From positions 22,727,819 to 22,791,818 of the forward strand of contig NC_084924.1 in NCBI RefSeq assembly GCF_958298935.1: a stretch of 64,000 nucleotides of DNA, written 5' to 3'. Positions within the stretch are counted from its first letter, which is position 1. Each line of letters opens with the position of its first letter. Of the stretch, positions 12,482-24,084 are shown piece after piece. Under the pieces are notes generated by a model that saw only the letters and a list, made by a program, of their open reading frames with translations, made no database searches and was not told the origin of the DNA. The position numbers were made by a program, and so were the translations under genes. The stretch is from Phragmites australis (lineage: Eukaryota; Streptophyta; Magnoliopsida; Poales; Poaceae).

Positions 12482-12545
12482 TAGGAGTTGAACTATGCCA
12501 GGGCGGAACAACATACCATGTCATAGCAATCCAAAATTTCAGAAA
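12482..12545 (-). pseudogene. Second degraded copy of the RNase H1 N-terminal-like exon start
   Basis: The minus strand reads KFWIAMTWYVVPPWHS, closely matching KFRTAMTWYVVHRGWQS at 12090-12035, including flanking bases. Only the start of the domain is kept. This suggests a local duplication of the exon within CACTA-1. Confidence 0.6.
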
Positions 12546-12660
12546 ATATGCAAAAAAAGATGTACTATACAAACCACACTAACACCAAAAAATGTTACTG
12601 CAAAGAAAAGATAGTGTTCAAGTTACATTACAGCATAGTGGGTCAAGCAAATGGGGTTAT

Positions 12661-12777
12661 TAGGACTTCAGTACTGATTACCTATTCGGAAAGGAAGCAA
12701 ATAGCCTTACTAGGACTTCAGTACTTCAGAAGAATGCTAGCTTTCTCTCCGAATAGGTAATTAGTACTAAAGTCCTA
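12661..12777. repeat. Foldback repeat, 33-bp arms
   Basis: The arm 12661-12693 (TAGGACTTCAGTACTGATTA...) and the arm 12745-12777 are reverse complements with about three mismatches. The motif TAGGACTTCAGTACT is also repeated directly at 12711. It may be a tiny foldback element; no clear target duplication was found. Confidence 0.7.
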
Positions 12778-13176
12778 GAAGTAATAAAGAAATATGGCCT
12801 CGAGCCATATCATCATCACCACTATTTTATTATATTTCAAAAGAAATGTTTGCTTCTCTGTAAAGAGCATGGCCTTATTAGGACTTCAATAATTTGCACC
12901 ACTCTGAACAGAACAAATAAGAAAGTGCCGAGGTAGGAGAACCGAATATCAGTTTGCAAAATGACTGCTCAGAGAAGCTAACATAACAATTTACCAAGTA
13001 TCAAGTATATTAGGCAGTCTTTGAATTCATAGAAGCACATATCCAGGGATTAATTTAACATATCTTACACTGGATAGCCAAACCAACACGGATTTCTCAG
13101 TGTACAGGTACAGAACCCAACATACAACAAGTAACATCCAAGTCTATGCTAGTGTACTAAAAAATCAAGCCTATTC
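12778..13176. other. CACTA-1 internal sequence, no gene recognised
   Basis: AT-rich, no motif on either strand. Position suggests an intron or untranslated leader of the second CACTA gene. Confidence 0.35.
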
Positions 13177-13600
13177 TCAGTGCATTCTTTCATCACAGAG
13201 CATAAAGCACATGTAACCTACTGTCCAGATTAACAGAGTAGGTAGGGAGGTGATGATAAAATTTTTCTTTGCTCTATCGATCGGTGAGGCAGATGGGCAC
13301 GAACGACGACAGCACAAGTGGGACAGGGGACAGCAGCATCGGGGACAGAGACGGCAGCCTCCGGTACTAGGACGGTGGGGCTCCGGGGAAGGGGACGGTA
13401 ACCTCTGGGACGGGGACGACGAGGCTCCGGGGACAGCAACCTCTGGGACAGGGACGACGAGGCTCCGGGGACAACGGCATTGGGAAGAATGCAGCAGGGA
13501 TGATGGCATCAGGGAGGAGGCTGCGGGAGGTGTTTCAGCACGGAGGGCACGAGCCGGGAAATTTTTTCTAAGTGTGAGATGGCGGGTGTCGAGCAATTAT
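13177..13600 (-). other. GC-rich leader of the second CACTA-1 gene
   Basis: A GC-rich block with repeated GGGGACGG/GGGACGACGAGGCTCCGGGG units. CACTA-2 has a matching block at about 55850-56160 (GGGGACGG, GGGAGGATG, GACGG) in the same place beside the internal repeat cluster. The 139-codon frame here is Pro/Arg/Ser-rich with no recognised domain, so I take it as a leader or first exon rather than a proven protein. Confidence 0.45.
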
Positions 13601-13654
13601 ATAGGGAGGGCTTTCACTACCAGCTCAATATGAGCACTGATAGTGAAAGGGTAC
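13601..13654. repeat. Internal CACTA-type repeat cluster, left half
   Basis: TTTCACTACCAGCTCAATAT followed by GCACTGATAGTGAAAGGGTAC is the same motif family as the terminal arrays. The Tat gypsy element is inserted at its GGTAC, duplicating it (13650-13654 and 25947-25951). The other half of the cluster continues at 25947. The uninterrupted version is at 56165-56440 in CACTA-2. Confidence 0.8.
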
Positions 13655-14537
13655 TGTAGGTGTATCAAGTAAAGGGGTACCCGGCTAACAGGCCTAGCGA
13701 AGGGTGCAAACAGCTAGGGGATCATCTCCTAGAAACACTAATCGGTCGATAAGCTAACCCGACCAGTGCAAGTCCTCCAGCGACCAATCTCGCGGGACTG
13801 GATTGGACACTCGCCCGAATGCTTCTCTTCACGAGGCACCGGCCTCGACGGATAAGGTCATGGGCGGTGCAGGGGGCGTTGTCCCAACCTGTAGCATTAA
13901 AGGCTACGAAGTGAGACTCTATAGGCCGGCGTAGCACTGCATGACAGATGGATGTTGTCAGCCATCTAGAAGGGCAAGTGGATGGAGATGTCGCAGAGAG
14001 GCAAGTGGATGGGGACGGTGCATAGGCAAGTGGACCGGGACAGCGCAGAAGGGCAAGCGGATGGGGACGGTGCAGAAGGGCACCGTTCCGTCCCGTCGCA
14101 TTAAATGCAGCAAAATAAAGCTCTACGGGATAAGGAAAGATGGTGCGTAGCAGCACGATATACAATACCGTCAGAGAAAGTTGCATGCCGGGTACTCTGT
14201 AATGATGATTTGAGTTAGATATTAGAATGAGCAGAGGCCATCTGTGTAGAGCCCGTATGTAAGTTCTCCCTCTCCCTACTATATAAAGGGATGAGGACCC
14301 CGTCTGTAACCAAGATCAATTCTGGCAAACTGCTAGAACACTGTTGTAACCAAGTGAGATCTACTATAACACAAAACACAGGACGTAGGATTGTTATCCT
14401 CCAGGAAACCCGAACCTGTATAACTCCTGGTGTCCTTGAGTCCATTTACACACAAGCACACTCAGTTCCTGAAATGTCATTCACGCACCCACTGTCCGAC
14501 ATACCCTGGAATCACTGTCAGGGATTTACCCTCGACA
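13655..14537 (+). repeat. 5' LTR of the Tat element
   Basis: Starts TGTAGGTGTATC and ends CTCGACA. A TATA box (TATATAAAG, 14280-14288) is followed by the expected transcribed R/U5 region. Compared with the 3' LTR it lacks about 46 bases (corresponding to roughly 25155-25196), between short CTCG/GTCG repeats. That is the footprint of a deletion by slippage or illegitimate recombination. Confidence 0.92.
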
Positions 14538-15531
14538 TTTGGCATGCCAGGTAGAGGGCGCATTTTCATCGTTTTAGCAAGTTTGAAAAAACTTGATCAG
14601 GCTACCCATGGCCGAATCCACGGCAACCGTTGAGTCCCATTCCGAGGACCCTGGCTGCCGCGACGTATTCGTCATGGGGTACCATCCGAATGAACTAGGT
14701 GTACTCTAGTCATGGGACACCGAGCCGGAATCAGGGAGTTTCGAGACCCAACGCGAGGTCTGCATGGCGACCCATTCCGCATAGCGCGCTAGAGGGCCCC
14801 ATGCCTTAAACGTCGACGGTGAACCCCTAGCTTTTCGCCTAGAGGGAAACAAGCCTGGCACCGGACTGTAGGAGCTTCAAGATAGCCCTAACATTCCCAG
14901 CACCGTCCTGAGGAGCCCTTGCACAGGGTGTTTTCTTGGGCCATCATGCCATCCCAACCTTGGGGGCTCCCCACCTCGCGACCTATCACCCCTCCAAGTC
15001 CAGTGTCTCGACTACGAGACCATGACACCAACACAGAACCTCCAGACCCTACGGGTTCTCCTCAGCCACCTGCCGGTACCCGTACTGGAAGGCTCACCGG
15101 TGGCACCTTGGCTATGTGATCTCGCCCTCCCAGCAGAGACCGCCCGACGCCAGACCACGTTGGCATGCACCGTGCATGTCACGAGGTTCAGTGAGGGTCG
15201 TGGTTGCCATGGGTCATAGCCGGGCCCACGACGAAATAGGTCATGTGCTCCCCTAACCACGCAGAGTACCCGTGGGCCACCACCAAGTCGGGGTGGACAA
15301 ACCTCTGACCTACGTGACTCCTTGTGCTAGTGTGACCTTTGTGGCGTAATCCAGAGCCAGGTGGCCACTAGAGAGGAGGAGAACAGGGCCCGACGGGTGT
15401 TAGAAAAGGGCAAATAGCCCTACCATATGCCTTCCCCCTACAGGGAAGCATCGGATGGCTCCACCCTATCGCTAGGGCCCTGAGACCACTGTCTCACCCC
15501 CAGGACACGCGCTGCTGCCTAGCAACGAGTA
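14538..15531 (+). other. PBS and untranslated leader of the Tat element
   Basis: TTTGGCATGCCAGGTAGAGG directly follows the LTR (14538 on). This is the usual PBS position and closely resembles the TTGGCGCGCCAGGTAGGGGG found after grass gypsy LTRs; I do not assign the tRNA. The rest is leader and degraded N-terminal gag sequence with no intact frame. Confidence 0.65.
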
Positions 15532-16529
15532 GTGCCCCGTTACGAGATGGGGTGTAACGCCCTGTCTGCCAAGCTATGGGAGGTGCGCTGGCTGGACAAA
15601 TTCCGGCCGATCCTACCCGAAAAGTATGATGGCTCGACCAACCCGAAAAAGTTCCTACAGATCCACACCACCATGGTGCAGGCTGCTGGAGGACACGGGA
15701 AGGTTATGGCCAACTACTTCCCTACGACCCTGATTGTTTTTGCCCGGTCTTGGTTCATGAATCTCCCTCACGGGTCAGTTCACTCCTGGAAAGACCTGTG
15801 CGACCAGTTCATCGTCAACTTCCAGGGAACCTACGCCCAACCAGGGGTTGAGGACAACCTATATTAGGTTTGACAGCGATAAGGCGAGTCGCTATGAGAC
15901 TACATCCGGTGCTTCACTAAGTGCTGAAACCCCATTCCAAGGATCACGAGAGAATCCATGGTCATAGCATTCAAGAGGGGGGTCAAGGACCAGAAAATGG
16001 TCGAGAAGCTGGCCACCCAGGTGATTCGAAACACCACCAAGCTCTTCGACCTCGCGAACAAATGTACACAGGCCACCGAGGCCCGAGAGTGGCAGATCAA
16101 CTCCAGGTTGCGCCCGATGACTGACCGGCTCGCCTCTTCCAAAGGAGCCGACCGAGAAGACAAGAAGAGAATGCTTCGAGGTCTTGGCAGTCGAACAAGT
16201 CGGCCTTACATGCCAACGCTTCAAAAAGAAGGATGGGAAAAAAGGTCGGGGGTAGTGGCCAATCCATTGCACGGATGCCCACGACCTAATCGAATGCAAG
16301 GTTGTACGAGGCATAATAGACCAGGAGCTCGGAGAGTGCAAGCACAAATGCAGTGACAATGATGAAGACCAGTCTACCCCGACCAGTTGGCACTGGGGTA
16401 CCAATAGGCCGACCACATGGTCCATCACATCTTCGGAGGGGCCGCGACATATTCTTCTAATAGGGAATACAAGTCGGTGGTCTGGGAAGTGTGGGCAATA
16501 GCATCAGACCCGAGCCCGTGCCTCAAGTG
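15532..16529 (+). pseudogene. gag of the Tat element (capsid and zinc-knuckle remnant)
   Basis: 15532-15867 encodes the capsid-like core (FRPILPEKYDGSTNPKKFLQ, VQAAGGHGKVMANYFPTT, SWKDLCDQFIVNFQGTY), and a stop follows. Homology continues at 15958-16180 in another frame (MVIAFKRGVKDQKMVEKLA, LFDLANKCTQATEAREW). Near 16257-16306 a third frame gives WPIHCTDAHDLIECK, the plant gypsy knuckle motif with its first cysteine missing. The gene is then interrupted by an antisense LTR at 16535. Confidence 0.85.
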
Positions 16530-16534
16530 GTCGT

Positions 16535-19500
16535 TGTGAGGAACTATCCAAATAATATTCTAATTAATCATCAGGAGGATCATTATTCATAATCCAACCT
16601 CGACGATTAACCAGAATCCTGTTCCGGTAGTCCTGGCACGTGTTTTATGCCCAAGGATCGAAACACATGCCTCTAATATAGTACATCATAACATAGCTTA
16701 ATAAAGAGCAAGTAATAAACATTTACATTACAAAAATTAAGCATGCAACTGATTCCGACAGTTTATAACAAAAGCGATCTAGGAAGAGACAAAAACTCCT
16801 CAACTCCTAACTACAAAAGAACTACGCAGCGGAAAGCATAAACTAGACAACAAAAGAGAGTGGAGCCACATGCCCTTAGGCTCCACTCCAAAAGCTCGAG
16901 CTTCGGAGTAGGATGCACTACTCCTGCCCGCCACCCTGATCGGCATGCACAAAGTAGCCGAACACCGCCCCTTCCTCAGCAGTAGGAGTACCTGCATCAA
17001 CTTAAGGGCAGTAACCTAAGTACGAAGGTACTTGCAAGACTTACACAATATGGGTATATAATATCCTGACTCCAAGGATTATCCATTGAGCTGTTAGCAA
17101 GAATATAAACATGTTGTTAAGTTAATTTAAGCGGTAAGCAATCTAGACATATGTGTGAGCAATTAACATAACCAACATATATGAAATTACCCTGCAACTA
17201 CCAACTGATCATATGAAACTGTAACCACAATAGTATCAATGTATAACAAGTGCCATCTCGACCACCTCCCACATATTCGAACCATATAACCAAACCAACA
17301 ACGAGAACTCTACGACCGGGTGCAAATGAAACAATAGCATGCTCATGACCGAGAGCGCGGCAGTTGGAACTGTTTTACACCCTACAGGGGATACTCCTGG
17401 ACCCACACGACTCGGGGACCATACAGCTTGTGCCACCTGCTAAAGTGCACACAAGGGGGTACCCGTGTCAACCTTTCCCAACCAGCCCCAACCGTGTGCG
17501 GCATGCATCGTTCGGCGCAGCGGTACTAGAACTACTCCCGGGGCAAACTAGTACCACTTGTAAGCCCACCCGCTCACACTATCAATGTTCAGGTCCGACA
17601 AAGCTACAGTTGTGAAGATATTCGGCTCGCCTTACCATTAGAACGGCATGTGGTGAGTAAGATAAGTGCTAAAGGCAACTACCCTGACGATTGACCTTAA
17701 ACAATGCAAGCGGTCTACGGTGTCTAGGTTCCCTTCCCGAACTACCCCCAGACTTTCTTTGAGGGTAGATGACACCCCTAACACGCCCACATCTCGTCTC
17801 ATACTCACCACTCAACCAACCATAACAACCTCAACCATGTATTTGTGCGACAAAAGTAAATCCTATGCTCGCGAACAATGGAAAACGCCATCGTTCGACT
17901 TCTATCAAAAGACATAAGACCTAAGCATGACTAAGCATATAAGTCGAACTTGTACATAGACATAACATCATCTCAAAGCTACAAGGAACGTGGATGAACA
18001 AGTCATCAAGGTAGAAGAATGCAATTGGCGTAGGTTCTACACATTTTTTCCTGACATCGACTCCCTATACATGCAAACCTATACATAAGAATAATTTATC
18101 AATATTTAGACTTCATTCATTTCAACTGACAGGTTTCAGTATGATAGATGCTTGTCTTGTTGTTCAGGTGGCTGACCAAAGTTTCCCTCGCTCTCCTAGA
18201 TCAGCGGCTCGATGTTCTCTAAAAAGAATAACGCGTGCAATGCCATGAGTATGAATAAAGTGCAACAATGCATGCCACAATGCTTAAAACATGCTAGAAA
18301 TATAAGATATAAGAATCAATACAATACTAAGGGATCTAAATAAAAACCGAAAAATAACTGCCATCCGGAGTATTCGGACTGGTTCGGAGTATCCGGGCTC
18401 GGACCCTCCGGGTGACCCTTCGAGAGAGGCGCTCTGTTACTGCTTTTTATTTGTTTGACTAGCCCAGAGTATCCGGGTGAATCCAGAGTATCCAGCTTCT
18501 GGAGTATCCAGGCCATCCTCCTGGAAAGACTTTCGGTTGGCATTATTTTAAGTTGACTCGCAACCTCCAGGTTGGTCTGGACTATCCGGGATATACCGGA
18601 CACTCTGAGTGAGGTTCTGACCAGAGCTCTCGGCTATGTGACCACATAACTACCTGGAGTCTTCAGGCTTGTCCGGATAATCCGAGCTATACAGATTTGG
18701 TTTCTTCACGATTTTTTCACTTGGGTGTTTTGACTCATTTTACAAATCTGTGCTACACAAACGTGTACATGCCCTATACAAAGGATCCTAAACCAAACTT
18801 GCACCCTAAACCCTAACCAATTTTGAACACAATTCATCAGACAAAATCTGCTGAACTCGGAGTATCCGAGTCAACCAGAAAAGCTGTTATCGAGTGGATT
18901 TTTGGTCGATTCGAGTTGCGATCTTTTCCAAGCCTAAAGGGAACATGCTAGGGATAGTCTAAGGGTACTAGAACTTGTTCATCAACTACCAACACGACTC
19001 TAGAGCTCAGATTTGGCCAAAACTCTAGTTTTGCTCTAAAAAACTCAAGAATACCAAGAACTTCAAGAACTACTCGATTCCTCCACGAAAACAAAAATGG
19101 ATTGGATGGATGAGTAGCTTCTGAGCTAGAGAATGCATTTGTACCACATGCATACCTTGAATCCTCCACTTAAGCTTGGATTTTGGAGGAAAAGAGAGAG
19201 TGAGTGCTTGAGCTTGAGTGAGAGGGGGAGGGAGAGCTGCAGCTATGCTGCACTTGGTGAGGATGTGGTGGAGTAAGGGAGGAGAGAGAGAGAGAGAGCA
19301 GGTGGGTGCTGCCCACTTGAGAGAGGGACTGGGTGAGGAGTGGAGCTACATGTGGGGCCTACATGTTAGAGAGAATAGGTATTTCTAATGCATTTTCCAT
19401 TATATTCTCCCCCAACTTTCTTTCTTATCCAAATGATTATTAATGAAGTGCATTAGCACTCCGGATTATCATTATGTAAAATTTAAGAATAATGCTTAAG

Positions 19501-19547
19501 AGGTATAATTTTTCTTAAATGCGTGATTAAGAAATTGGGACGTGACA
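16535..19547 (-). mobile_element. Antisense 3.0-kb gypsy LTR (solo), nested in the Tat element
   Basis: On the minus strand it starts TGTCACGTCCCAATTTC and ends GGATAGTTCCTCACA, giving TG...CA termini. Flanking pentamers are GTCGT (16530-16534) and GTCAT (19548-19552), a target duplication with one mismatch. It separates gag from protease. Length and start sequence fit the long LTRs of Del/Tekay-type chromoviruses. No gag or pol motif occurs inside, so it is probably a solo LTR left by recombination. A GA microsatellite lies at about 19280-19299. Confidence 0.8.
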
Positions 19548-19554
19548 GTCATAG

Positions 19555-19950
19555 GTGCTGCTCACCTTTAGCCAGGCCGACCATCTGGCATGCGTCAGAT
19601 GCCCTGGTTTTTACCCCATCGTGGTTGAACCCACGGTACAGAACATCTGGCTAGCCTGCATGCTCATCGACGATGGGAGCTTGATCAACCTTCTCTTCAA
19701 TGATGCATTGGATGCCCTGCAAATTCCGAGAAGCTCATTAAAACCATCCCCACGTTTCTTCGGAATCACCCCGAGCTCCTCGGCCAAACCGCTAGGACGA
19801 ATTGAGCTACCGGTCACCTTCGGCTCTCCAGACAACTTCAGGACCAAAAGGATCCTCTTTGATGTGGCCAACTTCGGGACTGCGTATAACGCAATCCTTG
19901 GGCGACCGGTAATGGCCCAATTCATGGCCTTCGCTCACTACGAGTACTAG
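19555..19950 (+). pseudogene. Aspartic protease region of the Tat element
   Basis: A 131-codon open stretch contains the retroviral-type protease core CMLIDDGSLINLLF (normally ...DGGSS.N.LF, so the second position is altered) and the downstream motif YNAILGRPVMAQFMAFAHYEY, which typifies the protease-RT junction of Tat gypsy elements. It is followed by a TAG, then continuing homology into the RT linker. Confidence 0.85.
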
Positions 19951-21105
19951 GCAATCAAGATCCTTGGGCCAACAGGGGCCATCACCATTTCTGGCAATGC
20001 CAAGACGGCCCTACACTGCGACAAGAGGAGCCTCGACAGGGTCAAGCTAACTCCCAGGTCACAGCCCGAGACCGCCGAACCCAGCAAACGGCCAGTAAAA
20101 GTCCAGGTCATCGCCAGCCCAGACGATCGACTCAAAGTAGTAAGCCTGGATGACACAAACCCGACCAAGACAGTCTAGATTGGGGCCTCACTGGACCCCA
20201 AATAGGAATTCATGCTCATCACCATCCTCCGGGCGAACACGGACGTCTTTTCATGGGGTTCGTCTGATATGCCCGAAGTCCCCAGGGATATGATCAAACA
20301 CAAGCTGTCTATACGGTTGGAGGCACGACCCATCAAGCAGAAGGCGCTTTAGTTCGCAGCCAACCGGAAGGAAGCACTTCGACAGCAGATCGACAAGCTC
20401 CTAGAGGCAGGCTTCACTGGGAGGTACAGTACCCAGAATGGCTGGCTAACCCATTCATGGTCCCGAAGCACAATGGTAAGTGGAGGATGTGCGTCGACTT
20501 CACCGACCTGAACAAGGCACGCCTGAAAGATCTTTTTCACCTTCCCCAAATCGACCAGCTGGTTGACTCAACTACCGGCAGTGACCTGTTATGCTTCTTA
20601 GATGCCCAGTTAGGGTACCATCAGATTAGCATGTGTAGGGGGGATGAAAAAAACGGCTTTTGTTACACCCTTCAGGGTCTTTTGTTATGTAAAAATATCT
20701 TTTGGTCTGAAAAGCGCTGGCGCCACTTACCAACGGTGTATTCAACAAATTCCCTAACCACAGCTTGGGAGAAACATTGAGGCATATGTGGATGATGTGG
20801 TCGTCAGGAGTCGGATCAAGATGAACATGGTCGCCGATCTCCAAGAAACGTTTGATAATCTCCGAAAGTACCGCATGAAGCTGAACCCAGAGAAGTGTAC
20901 GTTCGGAGTTCTATCCGGAAAGTTGCTGGGGTTCCTCGTATTTCATCGGGGGATTGAGGCAAACCCCGACAAGATCAGAGCCATCGACCAGATGTGGCCG
21001 CCGACCAGGTTAAAGGAAGTTCAGAAACTAACGGGATGCATTGCTGCTCTAAGCAAGTTCACCTCAAGGCTAGGGAAAAGGGACTGTCACTTTTCAAACT
21101 CTTGA
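19951..21105 (+). pseudogene. Reverse transcriptase of the Tat element
   Basis: Linker motifs (RANTDVFSWGSSDMPEVPRD, about 20230-20290) lead into RT: MVPKHNGKWRMCVDFTDLNK from 20457, then FLDAQLGYHQISM, and in another frame IEAYVDDVVVRS (about 20780-20815) with the catalytic YVDD. LNPEKCTFGVLSGKLLGFLV and KEVQKLTGCIAALSKFTSRL complete the palm/thumb region. Several stops (for example at 20178 and 20350) and at least three frame changes inactivate it. Confidence 0.9.
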
Positions 21106-22200
21106 AGAAAAACAACCACTTCCTGTGGACACCGGAGGCGGAAACATCATTCCAAGAACTCAAAAGGTACCTCTCGACCCCTCCCGTACTAACCACGTCT
21201 CGGCCCAATGAGGAGCTCTTGCTCTATGTTGCCGCGATGCCATAGGTCACAAGCACAGTCCGGATCGCTAAGCGAGAGGGCCTCCAGTGACCAGTATACT
21301 ACGTCAGCAAGGTCTTACACGATGCCAAGGCTCGGTTCCCACAGGCTCAGAAACTGGTGTACGCCATCATGATAGCCTCTCACAAGCTCCGACACTACTT
21401 CTAGGCTCACAAGATCAAGGTGATCTCCTCATTCCCAATTAGGGAAATTCTCCATAATAGAGGTGCAATAGGGAGAACAGCAAAGTGGGTAGTATAGTCT
21501 GGGGGATTCGACCTCCAGTTCATCCCTCGAACTTCTATCAAGTCCCATGCGCGGACGAGCACTGGACCATGCATTTCAATGGGTCGTTCACACTAAAGGG
21601 AGCCATAGCTGGGGTGGTTCTGACCTCACCCACTGGTGACATCCTCAGGTACATCGTTCAATTGTATTTTCCAGCCACTAATAACACTGCTGAATATGAG
21701 GGCCTCTTGTCCGGAATGTGAGTAGCCTCCACACTTGGGATTAAACGACTGTTAGCAATAGGGGACTCGCTACTACTTGTAAACCAGGTGCAAAAGGAGT
21801 TTCAGTGCTCTGACCCAACAATGGCGGCATAGCTCGCCAAAGTGAGAAAACTAGAGCGATGCTTCATCGACTTTGAGGTCAAGCACATCCCTCGCATGGA
21901 CAACTTCCTGGCCCATGAGCTGGCCCGTCTAGCTTCTTCTTGAGAATCTGTCCCGGTTGGAGTCTTTGAAGAAAGATTCTCATGACCATCCACCACGGTC
22001 TCGGTCCAAGGTGAAGGGGATGCTCTGCTCAAAAACGAAGCACCCGAGGCAACACCTTTGGAGGCAACGCCTCATTCAGTGCCGTCGACCTCAGGCGACC
22101 ATCATGTGGTCGCCCTGCTCGGTTTGTGTACAACCTAGATGGATCAGATCTTGGACTACCTTCAGAACCGAGCAGTCCCTAATGATGATGCATCAGTAGA
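21106..22200 (+). pseudogene. Dual RNase H region of the Tat element
   Basis: The RT-linked RNase H is seen as FQELKRYLSTPPVLTTSRPN and VYYVSKVLHDAKARF...QKLVYAI. A second RNase H follows at 21485-21790: WTMHFNGSFTLKGAIAGVVL, then FPATNNTAEYEGLLSGM and IGDSLLLVNQV. The first catalytic aspartate is Asn here (HFN instead of HFD). A second, archaeal-type RNase H is a marker of Tat/Ogre elements. Frames are broken by stops near 21243 and 21402. Confidence 0.85.
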
Positions 22201-22205
22201 AGGTC

Positions 22206-23369
22206 TCATGGCAAGCCCGCAGATATTCCGTGGTAGAGGGGCGCCTCTACCGCCGAGGGAGCAATGGTCTCTTACTGAATTGCATCACTCAGGAAGAGGG
22301 GAGCACAATGCTCTCTGATATCCATGGAGGCATATGTGGTAGCCACGCTTCATACCACACTCTTGTCGAAAAAGCGTTCTGGCAAGGATTTTATTGGCCC
22401 ACTACCCTCCAGGATGCTTGCGAGCTGGTGAAATGGTGAGAGTCGTGTCAGTACCATGGCCAAAATACCAACCTACCAGCCCAGGCACTTCAAACCATAC
22501 CACTCTTTTGGCCTTCCACTGTCTGGGGGCTCGATATCATGGGACCATTCCCTAAAGCCCCAGGCGGTTTTGAGTTCCTGTTTGTGCAATTGACAAGTTC
22601 ACTAAGTGGATCAAGGTCGACCCCGTGAGGGAAGATCACCGCTGCAGCAGCGATTAAGTTCATACGAGGGCTGGTAGTGCGGTTTGGTAGTCCAAACCGC
22701 ATAATCACACACAACGAAACTCAATTCGCCAGTAGTGCTTTCCAAGACTATTGTGAGGAAATCGGGACCAAGGTTTGCTATGCATCTATGGCTCACCCCC
22801 AAAGCAACGGGCGAGTCGAGAGGGCAAATGGGATGATATTGCAAGGGATCAAAACCCGAGTCTTTAATTGGCTTAAAAGCTATTCAAGACATTGAGTGGA
22901 TGAACTCCCCACAATACTCTGGTCGCTACAGACAACCCCCAGCCGGGCCATGGCCGAAACCCCTTTCTTCTTGGTCTTTGGCGTGGAAGCCATGCTCCCC
23001 TCCGAAATCGCCCTCCAGTCACCCCGAGTCAGCAACTACTCAGACAACAACTAAGTGGCATGACGAGAGGATGACATAAACCTAATCGAAGAGTTTTGCG
23101 ATCATGCTCCGATTCGAGCCACCCGGTATCAGCAGAGCCTCAGATGCTACCATGACCGAAGGGTACGACAACGAACACTGGTTGTAGGCGACCTCGTCCT
23201 TAGGCAAATTCAGAATAAGGCCGGTCGGAATAAACTCTCCCCCAAATGGGATGGACCCTACAAGGTGGTCAATGTCACCCGACCTGGTGTGGTCAAGTTA
23301 GCCATGGAGGACGGCAGTGAATTACACAACTCCTGGAACATTGCCTTGTTGCGCAAGTTCTATGTGTAG
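22206..23369 (+). pseudogene. Integrase of the Tat element
   Basis: From 22230: RLYRRGSNGLLLNCITQEEG, then HGGICGSHASYHTLVEKAFW and KW(stop)ESCQ, where a cysteine of the HHCC zinc finger has become TGA. The core shows GLDIMGPFP (first Asp), IITHNETQFAS (second Asp replaced by His) and GRVERANGMIL (Glu). The C-terminal part runs through KLSPKWDGPYKVVNV-like sequence to a TAG near 23369. Loss of the catalytic aspartate and several stops mean it is inactive. There is no chromodomain. Confidence 0.9.
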
Positions 23370-24084
23370 TGTCGCTCAAAAATAGGCATGTTTTCTCCAT
23401 TTTGTAGGACCTTCCGGATGAGCGTGGAATACGACCTATAACTTCTTAAATTAAAAACCCCTATTTTGCAGGACCTCCTGACCAAAAATGGACTCCCCAC
23501 AAATTGGTCCTCCGACCACAGTGCCCGACCATGCTTGACGACCACTACTAAACCTGGTGACCAAGGTGACAAACAACAAAGCAGCCACAGACTCCCAAAT
23601 AGGGCGAAGCCCCATCCCATATGCTCATGCGATAAAAGGGGTACAGACGGCCGAAAATTCAATGACCAGGCCACGAGTCCTCACTCGGGTCGAGCGCTAG
23701 TCACCACCGATGAATTTGTCGAGCTATGGCTGTTCTACCCACCAAAAGCCCCACTAGCGAACAAGAAGGGACAAGCTGAGCCAATTCTCCGCATCGACAT
23801 TGGAAAGGTTTCCCAAAAAACTTCAAGCAATCGTCCAGGCCAATCCATCTGAGAAATCACGGAACTCCATTTTTATCCTCTGACCATCGGCAAGGGTCAG
23901 GAAGGGGGCTGGAATGAAAACGGATACCGTATGACCCTGGCGAATTCATTCATGAGGAGTATAGGTTACAAGCTGACTAGTTACACCCACTCGGGCTAGC
24001 TATCCCAATACTTACCTACCCTATCTTCCCTAATTCTAGTGACCAGTGCGAGGTTGGCATGTAAAGCCCACTAGACACTCGCCC
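23370..24084. other. Tat element 3' internal region, no gene recognised
   Basis: Non-coding or degraded sequence between integrase and the antisense ORF. Open stretches of about 100-128 codons exist on both strands, but I recognise no domain. Long 3' internal regions are typical of Tat/Grande elements. Confidence 0.5.

Noticed and set aside
13177..13633. Host gene in the GC-rich block of CACTA-1 (139- and 127-codon frames on opposite strands)
   Set aside because: It matches the equivalent leader block of CACTA-2 and has repetitive composition; neither frame is kept in CACTA-2.
19281..19299. GA repeat as a regulatory GAGA element
   Set aside because: A simple microsatellite inside a solo LTR leader; nothing else supports a regulatory role.
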